In this document: positions 10,451 to 20,252 of the stretch, piece after piece
How positions within the stretch are numbered: the first letter of the stretch is position 1
How the letters are laid out: every line of letters begins with the position of its first letter
DNA from: Verrucomicrobiota bacterium
GTDB lineage: Bacteria > Verrucomicrobiota > Lentisphaeria > JABSQK01 > JAJFLO01
Reading direction: 5' to 3'
Assembly (NCBI GenBank): GCA_021772675.1
Contig: JAJFLO010000359.1
Location: 1 to 64,000, forward strand
DNA length: 64,000 bases
Position numbers and translations under genes: made by a program
Notes under the pieces: model-generated
Database searches by the model: none
Told to the model about the DNA's origin: nothing
The model's input: only the letters and a program-made list of their open reading frames with translations

Positions 10451-11371
10451 ATGTTATCTTTTTTTTGTATCAACCACGCTGTATTTCCCAAATACCATTG
10501 TTCACAGCCGCGAAAATGACAGTTATACAAATAGGGAATGCCTAACGCTTGATTCTCTTGATAAACTTAATGCTATTTTAAATAAAAGCATTAAAGAAGC
10601 CCTGTTCATTGCCAATCGATGCAATAACAGACACGATAGAACGTTGTATCGAGCAATTCGCCGAAAGCTCGGTGGTAAACTCGTCAGTAAGATAGAAACC
10701 GAAATAGAGAGGAATTTAACTGATGAATTATGTCGAACCGAAAAAAGGAATCAATTTATCGTGATGTGGGGTCAATGAAAGAGCCTGCACTTTTCTTTTA
10801 TCGGCGACTAGGCGACGTATGTAAAATTGATGACCATATAATAGGTGCCGACAAGTTTGGTCAATTTATAGCTCAGGAGTATACATATTTTAAAATTATT
10901 CATATAAATAAACATGGGTTGACCGTGGCTTTGAGATATGGAATTGATACGGAATCATCATACTTTGGTTTGCATACAACTGGTATTTACTCTTATGCTG
11001 ATTTAGTTGCTAATTTTCAAGGTTTTCGGTTTTGGAATTTCCTGCGATATCGTCATGGAGACCCGTTGGCTGATGATAAGCGAGGACTTTATATCAAGTT
11101 GATTGATGGAAGTTGGCACCAGATAAGGCGTTTCGATTGGAGGTATTATGTTGATTCAGTTTGGGACGAAGCTGTTAATCAAAACAGTTATAGATCAGAA
11201 GATTTCGGACGAAAGATTAACAACGTTATCCAAGCTCATAATCATAGTATGAAGAATGCTCCTTTAGCCCTTCAAGGTAAAATCCTTTCAAATAATTTAT
11301 TCCACAAATACGGAACTTATGTTGATTGGATTTTAAACCCCCGCTTAACAAGCAATATAAAATCATTCTGA
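10451..11371 (+). pseudogene. frameshifted paralog of the 4777-5685 protein
   Basis: homology to the 4777-5685 protein passes from ORF 10419-10778 into ORF 10730-11371 at an A6 run (10741-10746); signal peptide also disrupted around a T8 run (10459-10466). Confidence 0.6.
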
Positions 11372-11436
11372 ACCAAATTGTAAACGATGATGGGATTACA
11401 TATACATTTTCGATTTTTAGCCAAAGAGTTGAAGCA

Positions 11437-11991
11437 ATGAATATTTCAAATTTACTCTCAAAATTCATTTGTTTAGTTATGACCGTTTTGTTTTTTATAG
11501 GCTGTGGAAAAAAAGACCACAAGTCAGCATTGTCAAATGAGGCTGGTAATTTAGTAGACAACTCTGTAATAGGTGAAAGTAACCTGAATGGTAATAACGG
11601 CGCTAAATCAAAGATTGATAAGAATAAAGTCTCTATTTCAATTTCTAAAGAGCATTTATCAGAAACTGACATTCAATTATTTGAGCAGACCCTTTTCGAC
11701 CACAACATACCAATCGCAAAATTAAAACAAATAATAAAACACTACGACAGGGAATTATTACACAAAGTCGCTCTAAAATTTAAGGACCAAATTTCTGATA
11801 ATCGTACAAAACTCAATTCATCATATGATAAAATTGCCTTATTACCCCTGGAAGATAAACTGAGTAAAAAAGGTATCACTTTAGAACGAGAAATAAAAAA
11901 ACTCTCCAGATCCGTCCAAGCATTGGAATTCCGACTTGATATTGTCCATGATGCATTAAAACAACTGGCCGAAGAGGCATCGGGCATTTAA
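11437..11991 (+). CDS. putative lipoprotein
   Basis: MNISNLLSKFICLVMTVLFFIGCGKKDHK lipobox (FIGC); helical C-term. Confidence 0.6.
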   Translation: MNISNLLSKFICLVMTVLFFIGCGKKDHKSALSNEAGNLVDNSVIGESNLNGNNGAKSKIDKNKVSISISKEHLSETDIQLFEQTLFDHNIPIAKLKQIIKHYDRELLHKVALKFKDQISDNRTKLNSSYDKIALLPLEDKLSKKGITLEREIKKLSRSVQALEFRLDIVHDALKQLAEEASGI

Positions 11992-12300
11992 TAAAATCGG
12001 GATCATGACGAATGATCAGCTTTATTTTCCTGCCTGTCAGTCTAATTATGTTTGATTTATTCAACCATAATTTACACTCTAATTCATTGTCGATGATTTT
12101 GGCCGGTTTACTTACAATATTTCATGAAACCAGAAAAAAATTTTGTTTTCAAAAAAAGTAACAGGAACTAACAGTTCTAATTTCATTCATTCTACCGGAA
12201 ATTGGAATTCTGCTCTTCCCACTTTACAAGAACACCCTGTCATTTATGTCTGGCATAACTCTTTCACAGTCAATAAATTGCTTATAAATTAGCCCCTTTG

Positions 12301-12316
12301 TGGCCTTTCTGTTGCT
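12301..12316 (+). promoter_or_regulatory. candidate sigma-54 promoter
   Basis: TGGCctttctgTTGCT, correct -24/-12 spacing, about 60 nt upstream of ATG 12373. Confidence 0.5.
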
Positions 12317-12372
12317 GATCCTAAAGTCAAATAATAGCATCATTAATAAAATGACCTTGGAAGGATCGTGAA

Positions 12373-12804
12373 ATGAGTAAAATTTGGGAAATTATAACAA
12401 GTGAAAGTCCATTGGTCGCAGCAGCAATTCACGACGGACATTTTATTAGGGATGGTTTGGATAACTTGGTGGCTATTTCAGAAAAGGATAGGCTTCGCGA
12501 AGAAGATCCCTATACCGGGTATTGGACAGAAGTTGCAAAAAACCGAATCGTGGGCATCAGATCACGATTTGAAGTGGATCTCAACCGACCCAGAGAGAAA
12601 GCGGTCTACCGTACTCCAGAGGACGCCTGGGGGCTACAGGTTTGGAAAAGTCCGACTGATTCCGAACATGTTCAACATTCTTTAGCCCAATATAATGCTT
12701 TTTATCAGACGATCGAAAAAATGCTGACAGATATTGAAGCACAATTTCGTAAATTCGCGCTTAGTACAATTAACTACTCCTATCTTGAAACCATGATACA
12801 GTAA
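12373..12804 (+). CDS. C-terminally truncated N-formylglutamate amidohydrolase-like protein
   Basis: SPLVAAAIHDGHFIRDG...RLREEDPYTGYWTEVA...RSRFEVDLNRPREKAVY; homology to the 13211 protein stops after about 125 aa. Confidence 0.65.
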   Translation: MSKIWEIITSESPLVAAAIHDGHFIRDGLDNLVAISEKDRLREEDPYTGYWTEVAKNRIVGIRSRFEVDLNRPREKAVYRTPEDAWGLQVWKSPTDSEHVQHSLAQYNAFYQTIEKMLTDIEAQFRKFALSTINYSYLETMIQ

Positions 12805-12927
12805 ACTTGTGGTAGGTATTGGCAAACCCTTTTTGTTATCCCTTAAGAACTTTTTGAGTATCATATGCCCATCATATTTTTTTCGCAAAAGTGCACAGTT
12901 ATGTGAAGAACAAATAATCATGCTGAT

Positions 12928-13126
12928 CGGAAAGGCTTAATAAGAATATGCATGTCCTATCCGTCATCGCGACCATCTTTTTACCTCTCAGCTTTCTCAC
13001 GGGATTACTGGGTAGGGGGGCATTCCTAGTGCGGAAGAGATGAATGCATTCTGCTTGTTTTGCGGAATTCTCAGTGTTACTGTCGTTGGGTAGGTAATTC
13101 TTTTTAGGAAGCTAAAGTGGTTTTAG
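12928..13126 (+). pseudogene. remnant of the CorA/ZntB C-terminus
   Basis: nucleotide-level match to 4313-4511 (aataagaatatgCatgtcctatcCgtcat...aggtaattctttttagga) with a deletion and an in-frame stop. Confidence 0.8.
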
Positions 13127-13210
13127 AAATATTCGGCGTGTTATTCAATTTCTGATCAATGACACGGAACGTCTAACGAAAGCAATATGACTTAAAGTAG
13201 AGGAAAAAAC

Positions 13211-14008
13211 ATGGATTCAAAAATTTACGCCTTATCTACCAGTGCAACCCCCTTGGTTGCTGCCGCCATTCATGACGGGCATAAAATAAGAGATCAAATT
13301 ACACCTCTTCTGGCCCTTTCAGAAACTGAACGACTCCGAGAGGAAGATCCTCATACTGGACAATGGGCCAGTGTTGCCGGGAATCAGATTATTGGTTTGC
13401 GATCTCGGTTCGAAGTGGACCTAAATCGGCCACGGGACAAAGCCGTATACCAACAACCTGAAGATGCATGGGGGTTATGTGTATGGAATGAATCTCTCAC
13501 TCCGGAAATCATCAGCAGTTCGCTCAAAGAATACGACGATTTTTATGCAGGGGTAAAAACATTCTTTAACGAATTAATAGCGACTCACGGAAAAATAGTG
13601 GTGTACGATCTCCATACCTATAATCATCGGCGAAACGGGCCGAATATGGATCCAGAGGATTCGAACGAGAACCCTGAAGTAAATATCGGCACCGGAACAA
13701 TGGACCGCGTACTTTGGTCCCCGATTGTGGAAAGATTCATCACCGATTTACGAGCGTATGACTACAACGGTCGCAGCCTGGATGTGCGCGAAAATGTAAA
13801 ATTTCAGGGCGGTCAATTTTCCCGATGGGTACATCAAGAATTTCCTCGAACAGTTTGCTCTATAGCCATTGAATTCAAGAAATTTTTTATGGATGAGTGG
13901 ACCGGAGAACCGGATGAATTTCAGGTAAAAGCTATAAAGGAAGCGTTACAAAGAACAACAGTAGGAGTCATAGACGAATTGGAAAAGTTAGGCAACTCCA
14001 GTGCCTAG
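13211..14008 (+). CDS. N-formylglutamate amidohydrolase-family protein (intact copy)
   Basis: 265 aa; AAAIHDGHKIRD, RSRFEVDLNRPRDKAVY, VVYDLHTYNHRR, IEFKKFFMDEWTG. Confidence 0.8.
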   Translation: MDSKIYALSTSATPLVAAAIHDGHKIRDQITPLLALSETERLREEDPHTGQWASVAGNQIIGLRSRFEVDLNRPRDKAVYQQPEDAWGLCVWNESLTPEIISSSLKEYDDFYAGVKTFFNELIATHGKIVVYDLHTYNHRRNGPNMDPEDSNENPEVNIGTGTMDRVLWSPIVERFITDLRAYDYNGRSLDVRENVKFQGGQFSRWVHQEFPRTVCSIAIEFKKFFMDEWTGEPDEFQVKAIKEALQRTTVGVIDELEKLGNSSA

Positions 14009-14108
14009 CAAAAATACTTCCCATAATTTCGCTTTTTCCAATTAACTGGTCTGCAAGCGTTTATTATCCGGCTTCAAACGGCAAACATGATTTTAGAGAC
14101 ATGATTCA

Positions 14109-16283
14109 ATGAAAAATAACGGACCCAATCAATTTGGAACATTTGAGGGGGTTTTTACGCCAACTATTTTGACGATTATCGGCGTAATAATGTATCTTCG
14201 CCTGGGTTGGGTCGTTGGCAATGCCGGTCTTGGCGGCGCCATATTAATCATTCTATTAGCTAAGTTGGTGACAATTACCACCGCTCTGGCGTTGTCTTCG
14301 ATGGCTACAAATATCAAAATTGGCGCTGGTGGCGCCTATGCCCTGGTTTCGCGTTCTTTAGGTGTTGAAGTTGGAAGTGCTATCGGAATTCCCCTATATC
14401 TGTCTCAGGCATTAGGCGCGGCCATGTATATTACTGGTTTTACTGAATGCTGGCTGTCCATATTTCCTACCCACAATTCACAGATTATTTCATCATTAGC
14501 TCTGCTCGGCTTGCTGACGATCACAATTATCAGCACCAAAGCAGCAATGAAAGCGCAGTATTTTATCATGGGTATAATTGTGATTTCATTGGTCTCTTTT
14601 TTCTTAGGGAAAGGCGACGGAAAACACGAAATCGTTATGTGGGGCAGCTTTGAACAAGTGCCATTTTGGGATGTGTTCGCTATTTTTTTCCCCGCAGTAA
14701 CCGGGATTACTGCTGGAGCAGCTATGTCCGGGGATCTAAAGGATCCGCAACGAAGTCTTCCCATAGGAATACTGTCTGCTGTGGCAACGTCATTATTAAT
14801 TTACCTGGCTGCCGCGTTCTGGTTCGATTACACAAGCTCCTCTGATTTACTCATCAATAACTTTACGTTAATGGCTGACGTTTCCCGTTGGAAAATTTTA
14901 GTAATTGCAGGAATCATTGGCGCGACGCTGTCATCAGCTCTCGGATCTATTATCGGCGGTCCTCGGACACTACTAGCTTTAGGGCAGGATAAGGTGATAC
15001 CCTTTTCGAAGTATTTTGCGAAGCTAAGCAAGAATGGAGAACCACAAATTGCTCTTATTTTTACCAGCATCGTCATTGAGGTAAATATTCTTTATGGAGA
15101 CCTAAATTCAATCGCCCCGTTATTGACGATGTTTACGTTATTAACTTACCTGGCGTTAAATCTGGCCGTGTTCATCGAAAAAGCAATTGGAATTCCTTCC
15201 TTTCGTCCAACCTTTAAGATTCCATTGTTTATTCCCTTAATCGGCGCAATTTGGTGCTTAGCTGTCATGTTCCTTATCAATGCCACTTTTGCTGCAACCG
15301 CGATTTTCTGCATTTTAGTAATCTATACTGTGCAGGTAAAACGGGAACTCGATACTCCTTGGGGTGATGTCGGCAGCGCCCTATTTTGCACAATCGCAGA
15401 GTGGGCTGCGAAAACGTCTGCCCAGATGCCGCAACACGCGAAATCATGGAAACCGAATCTGATTGTTCCGGTAGAAAACCCGAAAGAATGGTTTCATCTT
15501 ATGAACTTTGTCCGGGACATCGTTTTTCCCAGTGGCACATTACGTATATTCTCTGTCATACCAAGAGCAAAAGATGAAAGTTTGTTTAGAAGAAAACTCT
15601 ACGGTAAATCTCATGAAAAAAACAAATTAGAACAGGCGGATCAACAGCTGAAAGAATTGGTTTCACCTTTAAAGAAGGAAGGTATTTTTACTGTGGAGAT
15701 AACGGTTGATAGTGATAAAGTTTTAGAAGGAATAAATATAATATCGCAGGTCCTTAAAGGTGCTTTTTTTCCTCCAAATCTAGTTTTTCTCACCATGAGT
15801 GGGGATATAGCCAAAGACAAAGGTTTAGGTGAGATTATTTCAATTTATACATATCAGCAAATGGGAATATTAATATTATATCCTCACCCGAAAGCAGGAT
15901 TCGGGAAAAACGAAACTATAAATGTCTGGTATCGTGTCGGCAGCCAGAACCTTGATTTATTGATATTGATCGCGCTTCAGTTGTTCAAAAATTGGCATGC
16001 GGATCTGAGACTGATCACTGTCATTGAACGAAATGAAAAAAAAGACGAGGCGATTAAGTTTTTAGACGGTATTATTCATAGTGCCAGAATTCCCGCTTCT
16101 GCTGAAAAAGTTTTTTTGTCAGGTACCTATCAATCAGCCCTCAAGGCAGCGCCACTTGCGGATTTAAACATTTTCGGATTTTCTCCAGAGTCTAGTATTA
16201 AGATGATGCATAGCACAATAGAATTGGTCGAGTTTTCATGTCTTTTTGTTATGGAATCCGGTTATGAAAGCTTCGAGAATTAA
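14109..16283 (+). CDS. APC-superfamily cation-chloride cotransporter/amino-acid permease-like protein
   Basis: 724 aa; FGTFEGVFTPTILTIIGVIMYLRLGWVVGNAGL and FFPAVTGITAGAAMSGDLKDPQRSLPIG are SLC12-like signatures. Confidence 0.88.
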   Translation: MKNNGPNQFGTFEGVFTPTILTIIGVIMYLRLGWVVGNAGLGGAILIILLAKLVTITTALALSSMATNIKIGAGGAYALVSRSLGVEVGSAIGIPLYLSQALGAAMYITGFTECWLSIFPTHNSQIISSLALLGLLTITIISTKAAMKAQYFIMGIIVISLVSFFLGKGDGKHEIVMWGSFEQVPFWDVFAIFFPAVTGITAGAAMSGDLKDPQRSLPIGILSAVATSLLIYLAAAFWFDYTSSSDLLINNFTLMADVSRWKILVIAGIIGATLSSALGSIIGGPRTLLALGQDKVIPFSKYFAKLSKNGEPQIALIFTSIVIEVNILYGDLNSIAPLLTMFTLLTYLALNLAVFIEKAIGIPSFRPTFKIPLFIPLIGAIWCLAVMFLINATFAATAIFCILVIYTVQVKRELDTPWGDVGSALFCTIAEWAAKTSAQMPQHAKSWKPNLIVPVENPKEWFHLMNFVRDIVFPSGTLRIFSVIPRAKDESLFRRKLYGKSHEKNKLEQADQQLKELVSPLKKEGIFTVEITVDSDKVLEGINIISQVLKGAFFPPNLVFLTMSGDIAKDKGLGEIISIYTYQQMGILILYPHPKAGFGKNETINVWYRVGSQNLDLLILIALQLFKNWHADLRLITVIERNEKKDEAIKFLDGIIHSARIPASAEKVFLSGTYQSALKAAPLADLNIFGFSPESSIKMMHSTIELVEFSCLFVMESGYESFEN

Positions 16284-16758
16284 TTTTATTAAGGACTATT
16301 TGGAAAACCCACCACAGTTTCGGCGTGGAGACAAAGTTGGTAGTCCATACACACGTTTTTACTCTGCGTCTCTATACGCAGACCTGCAAGTCTATGCAAT
16401 GTTGAAATTTTCCAACAAGTATTATGTCCAAAATTAAGAATGTCTATATTGTATGAGTGGCAATATAGTTATACTGGTAACCCATAAACCTATATTCGAC
16501 AGTTGAAAGCGGCGCATTGTCACAATTCATTGGTTGATAGGAAGTTGCAAACAATGTTCTATCTACTTTTTAGTAGATATTTGCGTGTCTTGCAATATTT
16601 TCAACTGCAATATCTTACAACCCTGCATCCACTTCAGCTGCCGGATAGCCGAATACTGTATTTTGACAGAAAGAGACAGCTCCTACCGCTCAGCGGTACG
16701 AGAGTGCTCAATGAGCACGGCAAATGTCGGGGAATTAAACCCACGAGTGGAATTAAAA

Positions 16759-17706
16759 ATGAATAATATAATCCAATGGATAGAAGGACTATTCGGTATC
16801 AATCCGGAACTGTTCTATAAAATCACATTATCGATCTTAACCATCTTCATCATCGTCGTACTCCGTTTTGTCATTCTCAGAATTGCCAACTCAAAAACGT
16901 TGGATGACAAAGTGAGATACCATTGGCGAAAAATGTCATCCTACATAGCGTTTTTCCTTGTGTTGATCATGGTCGGACGGATCTGGTTTGAGGGAATTCA
17001 AACTTTGTCTACTTTTCTGGGTTTGATAACTGCAGGATTGGCTATTGCGTTGCAGGTCCCGATTGTCAATTTGGCCGGATGGGCGTTCATTTTATGGAGA
17101 CGCCCCTTTGAAGTAGGCGATCGGATCGAAATTGGACAGATAAAGGGAGATGTCATTGACCTGCGAATATTTATGTTCTCGATGATGGAAATCGGAAATT
17201 GGGTCGATGCTGAGCAAAGCACCGGTCGGATAATTCACATACCAAACGGTCGCGTATTCCAGGAACCTCTTGCGAACTATTCCAAAGGATTTGAATATAT
17301 CTGGAATGAAATTCAGGTTCTTATCACTTTTGAAAGTCACTGGGAAAAGGCAGAAAAAATTTTACTGGATATCGTCATATCGCAGACGGAACATCTGTCC
17401 AGAACAGCTCAAAAGAAAGTTCGTGAAGCGGCACGTAAATATATGATATTTTATACAAAACTGACACCTACAGTTTATCTATCAGTCCGTGACAGTGGTG
17501 TGATGCTAACATTACGTTATCTCTGTGACCCAAGACAAAGGCGCGGAACCGAACAGACCATCTGGCGTGATATTCTTCGATCCTTTAGTCAGCACGAGGA
17601 TATTGACCTTGCGTATCCTACACAGCGATTTTTTAACAATCAAAAAGAAGGAAAACCAGGTCAAGTATCCACAAGTTCCATTGACAATAATCAAATGGAT
17701 AAGTAA
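16759..17706 (+). CDS. MscS-family mechanosensitive channel
   Basis: LGLITAGLAIALQVPIVNLAGWAFILWRRPFEVGDRIEI; start moved from 16534 to the in-frame ATG at 16759. Confidence 0.85.
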   Translation: MNNIIQWIEGLFGINPELFYKITLSILTIFIIVVLRFVILRIANSKTLDDKVRYHWRKMSSYIAFFLVLIMVGRIWFEGIQTLSTFLGLITAGLAIALQVPIVNLAGWAFILWRRPFEVGDRIEIGQIKGDVIDLRIFMFSMMEIGNWVDAEQSTGRIIHIPNGRVFQEPLANYSKGFEYIWNEIQVLITFESHWEKAEKILLDIVISQTEHLSRTAQKKVREAARKYMIFYTKLTPTVYLSVRDSGVMLTLRYLCDPRQRRGTEQTIWRDILRSFSQHEDIDLAYPTQRFFNNQKEGKPGQVSTSSIDNNQMDK

Positions 17707-18078
17707 CGATATAAACAGTACAAGTATTTTGGCTTTAAATAATTTTACTTTCGAGTGTGGTATATCGGGTATTATCCAATAAAATGGAAATTGAATTAAT
17801 TGAGGCACCTGGTGTTCTTTTGTTAGGATTCTACCAGTGGGAAGATGATGAATGGTTGGTTAATCGCTGTTTTTATCGGTGTAGCGAATTAGGCTTAACA
17901 TATTTATATCAAATAATTTGCAACAATTCACTAACCTTTACAAGTCTAAAAAAGCTTTAACAAATATTTTTAACGCAACTAATTTACCATCAACATGTTA
18001 ACATCTTTCGTTCAGCAATAGCTAACAATCGAATTGTTTAGCAAAATACCAATTATAACATTTTCTTCAAATTCCCAG

Positions 18079-18891
18079 ATGAAAGGATTGAAAACGAACA
18101 ACGAATCATTTGAAATACCAATGGGCACAAGCCCTTTGGTGACAGTCGCGATACATGATGGACATTGAATCAAGGATAAAGTTGCAAGTATCATAGCGCT
18201 TTCAGATGCTGAACGACTCAGGGAAGAAGATCTCTTCACCGGAGAATGGACCGCGGTAGCAAATACATGGGTTGTCGGACTAAGGTCGCGATTTGAAGTT
18301 GATCTAAACCGGGCCAGGAAAAACGCGGTTTACCTAAATCCAGAGGACGCATGGGGACTCAACGTTTGGCGTACAGCGCCAAGAGATGAAATTATTAAAG
18401 AATCTCTACATCAGTACGATGCCTTTTCTGAGGAAATTCGAACCGTTCTTGGCAAACTTCAGCATCTTTTTTAACGCATTGTTGTTTCTGATCTACATAC
18501 TTATAATCATCGTCGCGAAGGCCCTGATAATCCACCGGGAGATCCAAAACTCAATCCTCAGGTTAATATTGGTACAGGTACCATGAATCGTAAAAAATGG
18601 GCACCGCTGATTGATCGCTTTATAAACGACCTTGGCGTTTTTAATTTTCTCGGGAGTCAATTGGATGTTCGGGAAAACGTAAAATTCAAGGGCGGTCAAT
18701 TCTCTCGCTGGATTGATCATCAATTTCCGAGAAAAACTTGCTCGATAGCCATTGAATTCAAGAAGTTTTTTATGGATGAATGAACTGGCAAACCGGATAA
18801 AGTCCAAATAGAAGCCATAAAAAAAGCCTTGCAGTCTACAATTCAGGGAGCGTTGGAAGAATTAGGAAAGATGGACAAATCCAGTTCCTAA
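18079..18891 (+). pseudogene. N-formylglutamate amidohydrolase-like pseudogene with three in-frame stops
   Basis: one open frame apart from TGA 18166, TAA 18472 and TGA 18781; translation aligns with the 13211 protein throughout. Confidence 0.85.
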
Positions 18892-18977
18892 GAAAGAATC
18901 CAATATTGTCAGCAGTCTTTTTACTTACTATCCACCCTCTGTAGTCGGTATTGCAAGAGGCTCGTAAGGATAAATTG

Positions 18978-19367
18978 TTACTTTTCCGCAAAAACGTCAT
19001 CCAGAACCGAATCACAACCGGAATACTTTACCCACATTTTTTCAGAACTAATAATAGATAATAAGCATATTGAAAATAGACAACAGGCAGATCCCACAAA
19101 GAACAGACAAACTGTGGCTGTTGCCAATCCAATTTTTACCTTAACAATTATAAAAGCAGTGGCAATTAACATTAAAAAACCACTTGTAAAAAGACTAAGC
19201 AACAGAAGTATACTAATACCGCTCAGAAAGACTTTACGTACATTCTTCACTACTTTAATACGACAACGCGCAATCTCAATCTTTAATAACTTAAGAGAAG
19301 TTTGCCGGCTAACCTTCAAAATTGGGCTAACAATATTATTAATTATCGAACTAAAAATATTCTTCAT
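18978..19367 (-). CDS. small membrane protein, holin-X/DUF1469-like
   Basis: two hydrophobic TM segments; adjacent to a YqjD-like gene. Confidence 0.5.
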   Translation of the reverse strand: MKNIFSSIINNIVSPILKVSRQTSLKLLKIEIARCRIKVVKNVRKVFLSGISILLLLSLFTSGFLMLIATAFIIVKVKIGLATATVCLFFVGSACCLFSICLLSIISSEKMWVKYSGCDSVLDDVFAEK

Positions 19368-19389
19368 AGTTTAACGATGAAAACCAAAT

Positions 19390-19737
19390 TTAATCTTTAC
19401 GACCCAGTATATAACCGATCAGCAGAGAACAAAATGCAGCGCCACCAATATAAGGCCATGGATTGTCGTGAACATTTTGATCCGTTTTCTTCGCAATCTC
19501 TTTGACCCTATCTTCACTCAATTCACGCGCTTTTGCTGCAGCATTGGCAGCGGATTGCTTGATTGATTCAATTCTTTCTTTAGAATCGAATCCAGTAATT
19601 GCATCTTTTATATTTTGATATTTATCCCTTAGTAAATCCTGAACTTCTTTCTTTTTGCTTTTTGCAGCATCATCAAGCATCTTTAATGCTTCAGAAATCT
19701 TTTCGTTGCTATAATTTGATTTTTCCATATTATCCAT
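19390..19737 (-). CDS. YqjD/ElaB-like (DUF883-type) protein
   Basis: helical N-term, C-term DNPWPYIGGAAFCSLLIGYILGRKD. Confidence 0.7.
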   Translation of the reverse strand: MDNMEKSNYSNEKISEALKMLDDAAKSKKKEVQDLLRDKYQNIKDAITGFDSKERIESIKQSAANAAAKARELSEDRVKEIAKKTDQNVHDNPWPYIGGAAFCSLLIGYILGRKD

Positions 19738-20101
19738 ACTCCTTTTTCTTAAATATTACCCAAATAAAATGACCACCGTGAATAAAATCGAATTCATCTT
19801 TGCTGACCGAGGTCATTACAGAAGACAATACATCAGCCAGGTAATAGTTGTCTCCTGTCACAAAGACTGATAGTATTGGACTTGCTAGTTCAACCTTACG
19901 GCCCCAACCAGAAATTAAGCACCGTTAACTTACAATCTTTGGATACATGATACATCATATGTCATTTAGACAAAAGATTCAAATTAAAAATAAAAATTAA
20001 AGATGTACTGTTGTCAAAATAAGCAATATCCGTTAACTTGTTCATGTTAACTTCCGTCAAACATTTGCAACTAAACCAATTAAAACAGGCTTTTGCAAGA
20101 T

Positions 20102-20235
20102 GCTCTTAGTGGTGGCCGCTATGCATGATGGACAAAGGTACGAGGTTACAAGTATCATGGCACTTTCGACGCAGAACGACTAAGGGAAGAAGATCCCTTC
20201 ACCGGAGCGTGGACGGTAATGACGCAAAACAGAAA
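20102..20235 (+). pseudogene. N-formylglutamate amidohydrolase-like remnant
   Basis: gtggccgctatgcatgatggacaaagg...gaacgactaagggaagaagatcccttcaccggagcgtgg encodes VAAMHDGQR / ERLREEDPFTGAW across frames. Confidence 0.7.
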
Positions 20236-20252
20236 TAGTAAAGGAGGCTCTA

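Noticed and set aside
10741-10747. Programmed -1 frameshift at A_AAA_AAG
   Set aside because: The incoming zero frame is not in the register needed for tandem slippage on that heptamer, and a second disruption exists upstream; decay or sequence error is simpler
17757-17960. 67-aa ORF MEIELIEAPGVLLLGFYQWEDDEWLV...
   Set aside because: Short, no homology or clear RBS; likely non-coding or a remnant
18079-18891. UGA recoding or programmed readthrough
   Set aside because: One of the three stops is TAA and other genes use TGA as a normal stop (e.g. 56492, 50826)
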